Positions 1-9,385 of a stretch of DNA of 64,000 bases are shown here, piece after piece. Where the stretch lies: contig NC_065878.1 of assembly GCF_933775445.1 (NCBI RefSeq), forward strand, positions 16,565,395 through 16,629,394. Direction: 5' to 3'. The stretch's first letter is position 1; each line of letters starts with the position of its first letter. The stretch is from Argentina anserina (taxonomy: Eukaryota; Streptophyta; Magnoliopsida; Rosales; Rosaceae). Below the pieces are notes generated by a model, which was not told where the DNA came from, made no database searches, and saw nothing but the letters and a program-made list of their open reading frames with translations. The position numbers and the translations under genes were made by a program.

Positions 1-1158
1 TTCCTCTATTACAAAGAAACTTTATATCAGAGATCATTTGACGGAGTACTCCTTCGATGCTTGGGAAAAGTTGAAGCGGGCAAAGCTATGAGGGAGGTTA
101 ATTCTGGAGTATGTGGAGCAAATCAGTCGGGACCAATGTTACATTTTCAAGTAAGACGACTAAGGTATTATTGGCTCACCATGGTTAAAGATTGTATGGA
201 ATAAGCACAGAAATGTCAAGCTTGTCAGTTTCATGCCAACTTCATTCATCAGCCACCTGAGCCGTTGCATCCGACAATTGCTTCGAACCCGTTCGATGTC
301 TGGGGAATGGATGCAATCAGACCCATCACTCCGAAATCATCGGCTGGTCATATGTACATTGTGGCAGCCACATATTCATTCTCAAAGTGGGCAGAGGCGA
401 TACCGCTCAAAGAAATAAAGAAAGAAAATGTTGTGGACTTCATTACGGGAAACATTATACAACGCTATGGTATACCGCGATGCATCATCACGGACAACGC
501 CAAATACTTCTCGAATACCGCAACAGAAAATTTGAGCAAGAAATTTCACTTCAGGCTTCACTTCTCTTCAATGTATAACGCTCCGGCAAATGGATTGGCA
601 TAAGCATTCAATAAAATGCTATGTAACATTTTGAAGAAAACTGTCAGCAAGAAGCAGATGGATTGACATGAGAAATTGGGCGAAGCTCTCTGGGCTTACA
701 GAATGACGTATCAGACAGCCACAAATGCTACACCTTATTTTCTCGTCTATGGTGTTGAAGCCGTGTTACCATTAGAGAAAGAAATCCCGTCATTGAGAAT
801 CCCTTTGCAAGAAGGTCTCACAAATGAAGAAAATGTCAAGTTGCGCCTGCAAGAGTTAGAAGCTTTGGACGAGAAGAGGCTTGATGCATAACAACACTTG
901 GAATGCTACCAAGCTCAGATGTCACACGCCTTCAACAAAGGTGTTCGACCACGGTCATTTCAAGTTGATGATTTAGTCCTTGCTGTTCGAAGACCCATCA
1001 TTATGACGCACAAGTCTGGCTCCAAATTGAAGTCAAAGTGGGATGGTTCTTACGTCGTCAGAGAAGTTTACACCAATGGAGCTTACAAAATTGTGGCGGA
1101 AGACGGTTTGAGGATCGGTCCCATCAACGGCAAGTTCTTGAAGAAGTACCATGCTTGA
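1..1158 (+). pseudogene. Tat-type pol remnant: integrase core and C-terminal domain
   Basis: Codes for the C-terminal part of a Ty3/gypsy polyprotein, whose integrase inserts element cDNA into the host genome. Visible parts: the end of the HHCC finger (CQACQFHAN near 220), the catalytic core with WGMDAI, FSKWAEAIPL and the DNA-contact stretch IPRCIITDNAKYFS (265-600), then GEALWAYRMTYQTATNATPY (676-750), and the C-terminal GSKLKSKWDGSYVVREVY region ending in FLKKYHA* at 1158. The frame is broken by stops at about 601-603, 664-666 and 889-891, with short unread stretches between. In each case the surrounding sequence still reads like integrase, so these are point lesions in a decayed copy. Upstream coding sequence is outside the window. 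The copy is not expected to be functional. Confidence 0.85.
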
Positions 1159-1159
1159 A

Positions 1160-1330
1160 AACTTCAAAGTAAGCTCCAAGTCTGCACGAGCCTAAACTGC
1201 GTAAGACAAAAAAGAATGCTCCAAGTCTGCATGAGCATAAACTGCATAAGACAAGAAAAAAAAGAAAAAAAAATGCTCCACACCTGCATGAGCTTAAACT
1301 GCACAAGGCACACACAAAAAAAACCCTTGA
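1160..1330. repeat. Short tandem repeats just after pol (tctgcatgagc..aaactgc)
   Basis: At least three imperfect copies of a unit with the core 'gctccaagtctgcatgagc(c/a)taaactgc(g/a)taagac' separated by A-rich spacers, starting about 1172, 1219 and 1274. They begin immediately after the pol stop codon and form the start of the 3' non-coding region. The antisense frame reads as a long low-complexity Cys/Ser/Phe ORF, which is an artefact of the repeat. Confidence 0.7.
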
Positions 1331-1483
1331 ACTACATGATGACTTGATTCTTTCTTTAGAAGGATACGTAAGCATCTTGAGAATAACAATCTTAAGTTCA
1401 GTCACATCAAAAAAAATATAAGGGTTTGATTGAAAAAAAAAGATGAGAAAATCCTGATCATTCAAGTCAGCTGTCACATCCAG

Positions 1484-1705
1484 GTCAAACCCTTGAAGCT
1501 GCTCCGACGTTCTTCAAAACTGGTTCTCAGTTCTGGAATCTCTCGGATTTAGCACTTCTTTGACTTGAAGCTGCTCCGACGTTCTTCAAAACCGGCTCGT
1601 AACTTCTTTGCCTCTTTAATCTCTGTTTTAATCAGTTCTAGAATCTCTCAGATTTGGCACTTCTTATTTGACTTGAAGCTGCTCCGACGTTCTACAAATC
1701 TTATG
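1484..1705. repeat. Tandem repeat with core 'cttgaagctgctccgacgtt'
   Basis: Three copies of a block starting cttgaagctgctccgacgtt, at about 1492, 1565 and 1674. Each is followed by related text containing 'ggttct..gaatctctc.gattt.gcacttctt'. Spacing is unequal (about 73 and 109 bp) because the second unit carries extra sequence. This belongs to the Tat element's 3' spacer. Confidence 0.75.
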
Positions 1706-1748
1706 TTCTAGATCAAGAAGTCTTGCATCGTGAAGAAAACTCTTGAAA

Positions 1749-2096
1749 GCCGTCATGGTGAATGTGATGCGTAAAGTCTAACACGCTTTTATTGAGTGCT
1801 GTCAAGTCTATGAATTGAGAGCAGTTAAGCGATTAGGTCGTTTACGTCCTTGAAACTTCTTAAAGCCGCCATGCTGAATGTGATGTGTAAAGCCTAAAAC
1901 GCTTTTATTAAGTGCTGTCAAGTCTATGAATTGAGAGCAATCAAACGATTAGGTCGTTTACGTTCTTCAAACTCTTGAAAGCCGCCATGTTGAATGTGAT
2001 GTGTAAAGCCTAAAACGTTTTTATTGAGTGTTGTCAAGTGTATGAATTGGGAGCAGTCAAGCGATTAATTCTTTTACGTTCTTCAAATCTGTCATA
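1749..2096. repeat. Three tandem copies of a 116-bp unit
   Basis: Units start at 1749, 1865 and 1981 with 'gccgYcatgNtgaatgtgatg', giving a constant 116-bp period. Each includes 'cgcttttattgagtgctgtcaagtc' and 'gcgattaggtcgtttacg' type text with a few substitutions between copies. After this the spacer becomes A-rich (about 2160-2330, several runs of 7-9 A) up to the captured gene fragments. Confidence 0.85.
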
Positions 2097-2430
2097 AATC
2101 AACGCGTTTGAAAGAAGTCGAATAGTTAGATTGACCGCAGCGCTCGAATTGTTGTCAAAATCCTACAAAAAAAAGGGGTCAAAGTCACACCATAAAAAAA
2201 GAGAAAATTAGACAAAAAAAAGATCAAAGTCATACAAGCAAAAAAAAGTGAAAGTCAAACCGGTAAAAAAAAGTCAGATCAGTAAACTGAAAGTCAAAGT
2301 CAGACTTAAAAAAAAACCAAAGCGGTTGCACAAGAACACAACCACATTCAATCAATGAATGATTGAATCATGCAATTACTACACCCGCATGCATTCATTC
2401 ACTCATTCTTTCTTTCTTCCTTTTATCCCA

Positions 2431-2949
2431 TCTATCTCACCCGAAACAAGCTCTCTGGAGAGTTTCCTTTGGCAGTGCTGAGCTGTTCCTCACTCCAACA
2501 GTTAGACCTTTCAGACAATCATTTTGGAGGGCAACTACATGCTTCCCTGGATAGACTAGGGAATCTCACAGATCTTGTACTCAATAGCAACAAATTCACA
2601 GGAACTCTACTTCCTGAAATCGGAAATTTGTGTTCCTTGGAAAATTTGTTTCTATTTGATAACATGATCACAGGTGGAATTCCAGTGGAGATAGGAAAGT
2701 TGCAAAACCTAGAAGACATCTACCTCTATAAGAACCACATGCTCCATCCCTGCCACAATCGGAAAACTCAAGAACCTTGTTGTGCTCCAACTGAGGCAGA
2801 ATGAGTTGTCAGGTCATATACCACCAAGCTTAGGCTACTGCAGAAGCCTTCAGCTATTGGCCTTAGCTGATAACAAGCTTTCTGGAATGTTACCACCCAC
2901 ATTCAGATTCAGTTCACAACTGAGCACCATCACACTCCACAACAACTCC
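2431..2949 (+). pseudogene. LRR receptor-like kinase fragment captured in the retrotransposon
   Basis: Encodes part of a plant extracellular leucine-rich-repeat ectodomain. At least six repeats of the LxxLxLxxNxFxGxIPxxIGxL type are readable: NKLSGEFPLAV, LQQLDLSDNHFGGQL, LTDLVLNSNKFTGTLLPEIG, LENLFLFDNMITGGIPVEIG, then after a frameshift near 2745 LVVLQLRQNELSGHIPPSLG and LQLLALADNKLSGMLPPTF, ending at ITLHNNSF. The pattern resembles GSO1-type LRR-RLKs. Signal peptide, remaining repeats, membrane segment and kinase are all missing. The segment joins directly, without spacer, to the methyltransferase fragment. It is a truncated, frameshifted copy lying sense to the surrounding element. The parent gene is not in this window. 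Confidence 0.8.
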
Positions 2950-3357
2950 TTCCTCCACTCCTCCCACTCCGTCCTCGATCTCTGCGCCGCCCCCGGCGGT
3001 TGAATGCAAGTCGCCGTCCAGCGCGTCCCCGTCAGCAGCCTCGTCGTCGGCGTCGACTTAGTCCCCAGCGCCTTCTCCCTCCAGCAGGACATAACCAGGA
3101 CCGAGTGCGTCGCCAAGCTCAGGCGGCTCATGAAGGAGCAAGGCTGCTCCGCCTTCGATTTGGTCCTTTACGATGGCTCCCCCAACGTCGGCAGAGCCTG
3201 GTCATCGGAGGCTACGTCTCAGAACGCCTTGGTCATTGACTCGGTGAAGCTTGCCACTCAGATCTTGGCTCCCATGGGCACATTTGTCACCAAGATTTTC
3301 AGGTCGTAAGATTATAATGCAGTCTTGCTTTGCCTTAAGGAGTTATTGAGAAGGTTG
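2950..3357 (+). pseudogene. SPB1/FtsJ-type rRNA methyltransferase fragment, captured
   Basis: Encodes the SAM-binding half of an SPB1-like (RrmJ/FtsJ family) ribosomal RNA 2'-O-methyltransferase, a nucleolar enzyme of large-subunit maturation. Visible motifs are SVLDLCAAPGG (SAM motif I), VGVDLVP, QQDITR, FDLVLYDGSPNVG (motif with the catalytic Asp), SQNALVIDSVKLA and GTFVTKIFRS (catalytic Lys). Reading stays in frame apart from two stops: TGA at 3001 where Trp normally follows APGG, and TAA at 3307 where Gln is expected before [13 protein letters not shown]. No intron is seen over about 400 bp. The N-terminal residues and the large SPB1 C-terminal region are missing. Joined upstream to LRR and downstream to 4CL fragments. 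Confidence 0.82.
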
Positions 3358-3602
3358 AGCAGTATAAACCATCAGCTAGTTGTAGTGCGGCTGCGAGGAC
3401 CATAGACAAAGAAGGATGGTTGAACACAGGTGATATAGGATACATTGACGATGACGATGAGCTCTTCATCGTAGAACGGTTAAAGGAACTCATCAAATAC
3501 AAAGGTTTCCAAGTCGCACCAGCGGAGCTCGAAGCCATGTTGATCTCCCATCCCAACCTCTCCGATGCTGCTGTTCTACCGATGAAAGATGAGGATGCAT
3601 GA
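3358..3602 (+). pseudogene. 4-coumarate-CoA ligase (4CL) C-terminal fragment, captured
   Basis: Encodes part of the mobile C-terminal domain of an ANL-superfamily adenylating enzyme, matching 4-coumarate-CoA ligase of the phenylpropanoid pathway. Motifs: [20 protein letters not shown], then [18 protein letters not shown] (hinge and A8-type region), then [20 protein letters not shown] and PMKDEDA. Plant 4CL genes commonly carry an intron at or near KGFQ/VAPAE; here the sequence is continuous, which hints at a spliced source. The fragment stops about where an exon end (MKDE|A..) would be expected, and the catalytic lysine region of the real enzyme is absent. It cannot encode an active ligase. 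Confidence 0.82.
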
Positions 3603-4209
3603 GATGGAATATAAGCCCATGAAAAATGCTTTCGGTGGGTGGCTTCCGAAAAAGACCATTCAAAAAATAATAAAAGCAAGCAAAGATGCTTTCGGTGGGT
3701 GGGTGGCTTCTGAAAAAGATCTTCACAAAAAAAAAAAAACAAACCCATGCCAAAGAATGACATTGGTTGGTGCAGATATTGTCCCCGAAGTATGATATTG
3801 TATAATGACATTTCTCAAGTAGGTATTCCACTCAAACTGCTTTAAAATGATCTCCATGTCCTTGATCTGCAAGCTCCACTCGAAGACATACACAACAAGG
3901 CCAGATACCAACTCCACGGGCTGGACATGCAGGTGTGCCATTTGGAGAAAATTGGTTCATTATTGGTGGTGGTGACAATAAGAATGGTGTTTTAGAAACC
4001 ATTGTCCTAAATACGTCTACACTATGATTTCAGTGGCGGTGGATGTAAAGATTTTCAAAATTAAATTCATCTGATCAAAATATACGGTGGAAAGATTACC
4101 ATAAAATTTGCGGAGCCTCGAAAGCTAGCTCCACGAATTTTCTAAATCAAAGTACATACTTCAAACTGCGCTTTCGGCACGTGACGACGACATGTCTGCA
4201 ACACAACTT
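3603..4209. other. Non-coding spacer between captured fragments and polypurine tract
   Basis: No coding signal recognised. A short imperfect tandem duplication is present: 'gatgctttcggtgggtggcttc(c/t)gaaaaaga' occurs near 3627 and 3687. A run of 12 A's lies near 3727. The rest is ordinary element spacer leading to the polypurine tract. Confidence 0.6.
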
Positions 4210-4223
4210 GAAGTGGGGGCATT
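4210..4223 (+). other. Polypurine tract of Tat element
   Basis: gaagtgggggcatt lies directly before the LTR start TGTAGA. This is the usual plus-strand primer position. 'gaagtggggg' next to 'tgtaga' is a common junction in Tat-like elements. Confidence 0.75.
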
Positions 4224-5109
4224 TGTAGACACATGAAATTTAATGAAGTAAATTATCTTCGTTAAATGATTAAATCGACCAAGAGCCCGACAAAATTGCA
4301 CACGTGGCCAAAAGTCAACAAAATTTGTGCGGATCCGAATAAAACTCGTGTCAGTACATAAACGGATGATCGTAATCGAAGCTACGTGATTCCGATGTAA
4401 ATCGGAAAATTGAATGTCATTGGCGATTCGAAATGGTAATCGGACATTTGATTAAATTAATAAATTACTTAACGGTTGTAATTAAGTCAATTATTTTCTG
4501 ATTAATTTAGTTATGAGAATAATTAATTTTAAATTAATAAGAAAATAATATTGATTTAATTATACAATTAAATAATTTATTATTTTAGTGTCATTAAAAT
4601 ATTCTACAAAATAGAAACTTTGATATTATAAATACCCCCCCTCAACATAAAGAGAGGAGGATTTTAGACTTGAGAAGAAGAGAGAAAATCACTTGAGCAA
4701 TATCACTCTCGACAAATCCCAAAGTCTCTCAAATCCATGAAGATTATCAAATCCACGAAGAATCGTCAAGCCACCAAATCGCTCGTTCTTCATCAAATCC
4801 AAATCAAAACTCAAGTCCACGAAGAATCATCAAGCGGCCAAATCGTTCGTTCTTCATCAAATCCAAATCTAAACTCAAGTCCACGAAGAATCATCAAGCT
4901 GTCAAATCGCTCGTTCTTCATCAAATCCAAATCCAAATCAAACTCAAATTCTCAAGATCAAGTGCACGTCACCCTTGAGCCAAGTCATATACGGAGATAG
5001 AATCAAAGGAGTTCACAAAGATTGTAACCACGCGCTTGATATTCAATAAATCACATTTTATTTGTACACTTGTCTGCATTCTTGTTTGTTTTCAGATTAT
5101 CGTTCTACA
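4224..5109 (+). repeat. 3' LTR of Tat-type element (886 bp)
   Basis: Bounded by the short inverted ends TGTAGA (4224-4229) and TCTACA (5104-5109). The left edge follows the polypurine tract and the right edge meets Copia gag sequence that stays in frame away from it. A TATA box (tataaata, 4627-4634) and the following cccccc/aacataaagagag stretch mark the likely promoter and start of R. A three-copy 64-bp repeat lies in the R/U5 part. The partner 5' LTR is outside the window, so age cannot be estimated here. Confidence 0.8.
4767..4955. repeat. Three tandem 64-bp repeats inside the LTR
   Basis: Units start at 4767, 4831 and 4895 ('caagcNNNcaaatcgYtcgttcttcatc..'), exactly 64 bp apart, the third incomplete. 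They contain 'ccacgaagaatcatcaag'. A small open frame (4737-5000) crosses them but is repeat-derived and not considered a gene. Confidence 0.85.
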
Positions 5110-7030
5110 GCCCTCTAAACACACTGCAACAGTAGGTTCATCATCAAATTCCAAGCTAGCAGAAGAATTTCTATTTTTCAAATTTTAAGACAATTTTTGA
5201 GACAAATTTTCGATCATCCGCATTTGCTTGTTGATTTGACTTTGTAGTTGCTCAACTATTGATCCTTTTCAAGAGATCTGTCTTTTCTCAAAGAAGAACA
5301 ATTTGGTTTAATGTGACCTCGATCACCACAGTAATGACAAGTTGGTACAAAAGTTGTTTGATATGATTTTTGGCCACAACATCAAGAGTTTCAGTAAACT
5401 TACCTTTTTTTTAGAACCCTGTGAAATTCTTCTGTCAACATCAGAATTTTGCTGAACATTAGTACTAGTTTGTTTGACAAACATAATTGAGTTGGCATAA
5501 CAAAGTCCTGAATTATCATTGTGAGATCTTCCAAAAGAAATCATTTTATTCACAGCATCAGAACATGACTCATACTTCTGAAATTTTGTCTCAGAAATCA
5601 CTAATTTTTCCTGCAATTGAGAAACATCATTTTTAAGGTTATCAATCTGACAAACATAAGTTTGTACCTTCTTTTTAAGATCATAAATTTCATCAACAAG
5701 TAACTCTTTTTCTTGACACCATTCAGTTTTCCGAATATTTTATTGTAAAGAAAACACTTATTTTACAAACTTGCTTCTTTCATCTTCCCATCGTAGTTGA
5801 GCCGTTTTGAGCATAGAATCCACATGCTTCTTCACATTTTTTCTAGTCTCACCTAATTTTTCAAGAACTTCATTTCTTTTGAACAGTTGATCAGAAACTG
5901 AGAGCAATTGAGAGTACTTGTCATCCAAGTCATCATTACAATACTCTTCCTCATCACTTGAGTCAGATAATGATAATAAATCAAGGCAACATTTCTTTCA
6001 TCCTCATCATCACTCCAAGTACCTTTAAGAGCTTTATCATTATTTTTCCTATACTTTCTATTTCCACAGTCAGTTGAAATATGGCCAACGCCACCACAGT
6101 CATAACGAGTTTAGAAAAAGTTTTCTTAACTCCAGAAGACTCACCAGATTTATCAGCATTATCAACCTTTTTATTGAATTTTTTGTTAGAAAAACCCCTT
6201 TTGGAATGATTGTTACCTTTTGCTGCATTCCTCTGGTTGAGCAACTTCCTGAATTCTTTAGTGATAAGAGCATATTCAGAAATCAGAAGCATTGTACTCG
6301 TGCTCACTTGATTCAGTCTTGTTTGTTGCTTTAAAAGCAATTTTCTTCTTCTTTTGTTCAGATTTGATTTCACCTTTGAACTTCATTGCCTCATAAGTTT
6401 TTAGATTTCCAATCAGTTCCACAAGAGGATATTCATCAAGATCGTAAGCATCAGAAATAGTGACAGCCTTGTGTTCATATTTTTCTGGAAGAGATCTAAG
6501 AATTTTTAGAACAATTTAATTTTCAGAAAAATATCTCTTTACACTAAGACTTTTTACACCATTTGTGACAGTCAACACCCTCTTGTAGAAATGATCAACA
6601 GACTCATCATCTTGCATTTGCAAATTCTCAAAATCATTAAGCAATAGTTGTAATCATGTTTTTTTAACTTTTTTGTTACCTTCATACGTAACTTGAAGAG
6701 TATCCCATGTTTCTTTGGAATTATTACAGTGCTTAATCTGAGTTCTTTCATCTTCAGTTAATGCATGATAAAGGGCATTCATTGCTTTATGTTCAGCTTC
6801 ACTGAAGGCGATCTCACTTGGAGACCACTTGTCGAATGGCTTTAGAGTTTCATTTTTGAAGATCCAGCCTCTGCTTTGTCATCTTCTATTACTGGGGCAG
6901 TCCATCCATGAACAATACACTGCCAAGATCTTGAGTCCTGAGCAGCTATGAACGGCTTCATCATCATTTTCATGTCTTCATAACCAACTCCTTTGAAAGG
7001 AGGAGGTGCATTAACCGAAGTTTTCTCCAT
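5110..7030 (-). pseudogene. Copia gag pseudogene with two zinc knuckles
   Basis: The start MEKTSVNAPPPFKGVGYEDM at 7030 is followed by SWQCIVHGWTAPV, KPFDKWSPSEIAFSEAEHKA and MNALYHALTEDE, then KHCNNSKETWDTLQVTYEG and DESVDHFYKRVLTVTNGV. This is the UBN2/retrotransposon-gag layout of plant Copia elements. Two CCHC boxes follow. The first (about 6070-6110) has Arg in place of the first Cys (RYDCGGVGHISTDC). The second (about 5297-5339) is intact: CHYCGDRGHIKPNC. Frameshifts and stops are scattered, including around 6660 and 6520, so no full-length Gag is made. Confidence 0.75.
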
Positions 7031-7065
7031 CTTTCCTGGATCTCACTAAGAAAAATTAGCGACCT

Positions 7066-7077
7066 GCTCTGGTACCA
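7066..7077 (-). other. Primer-binding site of Copia element (tRNA-iMet type)
   Basis: On the minus strand this reads TGGTACCAGAGC, one base away from TGGTATCAGAGC, the complement of the initiator tRNA-Met 3' end. It lies two bases inside the LTR end (…TTTTCA). Confidence 0.75.
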
Positions 7078-7079
7078 AA

Positions 7080-7700
7080 TGAAAATACAAGACAGAGAGA
7101 AGGATTATGCAGATAAGAGAACAATAAGGAAAACAACGCAATATTTGTTCACTACAGTGAAACCTTCCTCATGGTAAAACACTGCGAGACTTTTACGTAG
7201 TCCACACATTGAATCAATCCAGTATAATGTTAACTATTACAAACTTCGTTCAAGTAGTGTAGTTCTAAACCAACACTTTATAGAGTATAGAGAACCAAGG
7301 TCTACTTGTTCAAGTGTTTGATAATCAATTACAATCACAATAGAATCAGCTATAACTAGTAACACAACATTGAGTATAAATAACTAGACTTAGCTCTCTT
7401 CTATAATCAGCAGAAGCACTCTTCAAGATCACACAAAAGTGTTTAACACAAGCTTCTAACAAACCACTCTTTCATATAGCACTAAGGCACAAGATATGTT
7501 TTTCCTTTGCGCAGATGCAGTGCCTATATAAAAACTCTCCCCCATAATCACTGCACATATCAAGCTAAAGCAAATCCAAAAAATATATAAAAAGTATGAC
7601 AATCAGCAGAGCTAATTAGTTCTTACCAAAAGATGTTAAACAGATCCATATATTATGCAGTTTCATATGGAAAGAAATAGTACCAAAACAAAAGTCAACA
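7080..7700 (-). repeat. 5' LTR of Copia element (about 621 bp)
   Basis: On the minus strand the segment starts TGTTGACTTTTG (7700) and ends TTGTATTTTCA (7080), next to the primer-binding site. A TATA-like stretch (minus strand tttttatatagg, near 7525-7535) fits the promoter. The outer end is chosen from the TGTTGAC start and is less certain than the inner end. No second LTR is in the window. Confidence 0.6.
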
Positions 7701-8380
7701 ACTTAGCTTATTTTGTTTTTCCTAGATGAATCAGGAAAACTTAGATACCTTCAACCAACCATTTTTAGATTAAGCTGTTTAAATCTATTTAGGTTGCTGG
7801 AAGTAATTGAGTTCATGATTGTGTCATGAGTCATGACCTCAGCTTCACTGTTTCGGAGACCAATCTGGTAGCTAGCAATGTATCTACAACAATTGATGCG
7901 CGCTCTGGTATGTTGGAGATATTCTCATGTATATAACTACAATGTAAAGCGAATAATTCTCCTCCAAAGTGACATTTTGCAGTCTTTCTTACCTTTCCCA
8001 CCTGATATCCTCTTCTTTTTTCAAAGAATCATATTCCCGACAATTAACCGATACTTACAATCATCTTGACTTCAGTCGAATGAAAGTGAAGATATGAGGT
8101 TGCCGTTGCTTTGACTTTTGAGATAAAGCTTGTGAAAGTGCAGCAAGTAAAGGTTTCCTAGGAGCAGTTGTAGTGAACAAAGCTGGAGTGATGAGGGCTA
8201 TTGCGAAACCTTATGAATGCTGATTTTTAACCACCTGTTACTGAATCTTTAATTTAGCTCTGTGGCACGTAGTTTAGCAAACAAGTTGGAGTGACAAATT
8301 AAGCTCGAAATTACTAAAGATGTAGCCAGTGTGATCAATGCTATATGTAGAAGTGGACTTGACTCGAGTTAGTACGTTGT
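7701..8380. other. Intergenic, no gene recognised
   Basis: AT-rich sequence. One short open stretch near 8140-8210 reads AASKGFLGAVVVNKAGVMRA but I do not recognise it and it is bounded by stops. Nothing else is supported. Confidence 0.5.
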
Positions 8381-8410
8381 TTTGTTGTTGTTGTTGTTGT
8401 TGTTGTTGTG
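8378..8410. repeat. (TTG)n microsatellite
   Basis: About ten uninterrupted TTG units, followed by tgcggaag. Confidence 0.9.
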
Positions 8411-8705
8411 CGGAAGTGTAAACAAACAGAAATATCGATATGGAACGATAAAGAAAAAAACATAATAGCACAAGATTTATAGTGGTTCACTCAATCAATG
8501 TGATTGAGCTACGTCCGCTTCTGGAGCCGGCAAATATTTCACTATGATTAATTTGCAAAACAAACAATTAGAGTTAATAATAACTCTCTCCACCCAAAAC
8601 CCAATACACCCAAACCTATTAGTTCTCTCTTGAATCTATAGAGAAGAAGAGTAATACTGCTTTTTTCTCTCTATACGAATGCCACTGTGTAGCTGCTCCT
8701 CAAGG

Positions 8706-8740
<35 letters not shown>

Positions 8741-8847
8741 TCCAATTTGTGCTATTAACCTAGCACATGCAGTTCACATGACCACATAAGATTATACCAA
8801 CTTGGGCCAAACCATGAAGAGAAAGCCAACACCAACAATTGCTAACA
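8383..8847 (-). mobile_element. Probable solo LTR (Copia-like), minus orientation
   Basis: On the minus strand the segment starts TGTTAGCAATTGTTGG (8847) and runs to the …CACAACAACAACA end at about 8383-8410. It contains 'gacgtagctcaatcacattgattgagtgaacc' type text, a signature of plant LTR R/U5 regions, and a TATA area that has become a long (TA)n run. No primer-binding site, gag or pol flanks it on either side, so a solo LTR is most likely. The left edge is blurred by a (TTG)n microsatellite and no target duplication was found. Confidence 0.5.
8707..8738. repeat. (TA)n microsatellite
   Basis: About 15 TA units, at the expected TATA position of the solo LTR read on the minus strand. Confidence 0.9.
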
Positions 8848-9385
8848 GTCCCTGTGTTGAAGAGGGAGTTTAATTTGAATGGGTTTCTGGTAACATGTGC
8901 AAAAGTGCAGGAAGCTTAAACTTGCTAGGAAGGCTTTGATGAAGATGGGGTCATGGGGCAAGCTATGTTTTGCCATGAGCTAAGGTCTCCTCGGCTCTAT
9001 GAGATTATTGATGCTAGTACGTAGTAGAAACTAAGCAAGGGGTACTCTCTTGAGCAATACCCGGCCACTTTGATGTTTTTTATATCCGATAAAACTAATT
9101 TTCAATAAAAATAAAATATAATGGAAACGGATGGAATGCGCCTGTTATAACTTTCCGTCTCACATGGCCGTTAACGAGGAGCAAAATAGTCATTCTATAT
9201 ACACAAAACAACATACTACATCATCTGGCGAACGTTTTTCTACCACGTGGTTAAAAATATAAGGGTATATAAGACATGTACAGAGTCACTTCATCTACCC
9301 CAATGCCCATCTCCTCTTCTCTCTGTGACATTTACAGGCATGAATGACCTATCACAAGCACATCACCCCTACCACTCTCCCAAGC
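8848..9385. other. Intergenic, no gene recognised
   Basis: Short open stretches only (for example KARKALMKMGSWG near 8925-8965), not recognised. The rest is unremarkable AT-rich DNA. Confidence 0.4.

Larger units (their letters stand above)
1..5109 (+). mobile_element. Ty3/gypsy (Tat-type) LTR retrotransposon, 3' half
   Basis: Read left to right the element shows the integrase end of pol (1-1158), a 3 kb 3' non-coding region, a polypurine tract (gaagtgggggcatt, 4210-4223) and one LTR (4224-5109). The integrase wording (HQPPEPLHPT, then WGMDAIRPITPKSSAGH and KWDGSYVVREVYTNGAYK) is the form I know from Tat-clade Ty3/gypsy elements, which often have a long spacer between pol and the 3' LTR. The 5' LTR, gag, protease and reverse transcriptase lie outside the window, so element length, LTR identity and the left target-site copy cannot be read here. 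On the right the LTR ends directly in the Copia gag sequence at 5110, so the element is nested in Copia. Three host-gene fragments are carried at 2431-3602. Confidence 0.8.
5110..7700 (-). mobile_element. Ty1/Copia element, 5' part, interrupted by the Tat element
   Basis: Reading on the minus strand: LTR (7700-7080), primer-binding site (7077-7066), gag starting at 7030, and coding text down to 5110 where the Tat LTR begins. The frame leading to the junction still reads sensibly on the minus strand (SLEFDDEPTVAVCLEG), which supports an insertion into Copia coding sequence at 5109/5110. The rest of the Copia element, if retained, should lie left of the window beyond the Tat 5' LTR. Confidence 0.75.

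Noticed and set aside
1124..1477. Antisense ORF rich in Cys, Ser and Phe (117 aa)
   Set aside because: It is the reverse strand of the tandem repeats after pol; low complexity and no motif.
4737..5000. 87-aa Ser/Lys-rich ORF
   Set aside because: Made of the 64-bp repeats in the Tat LTR.
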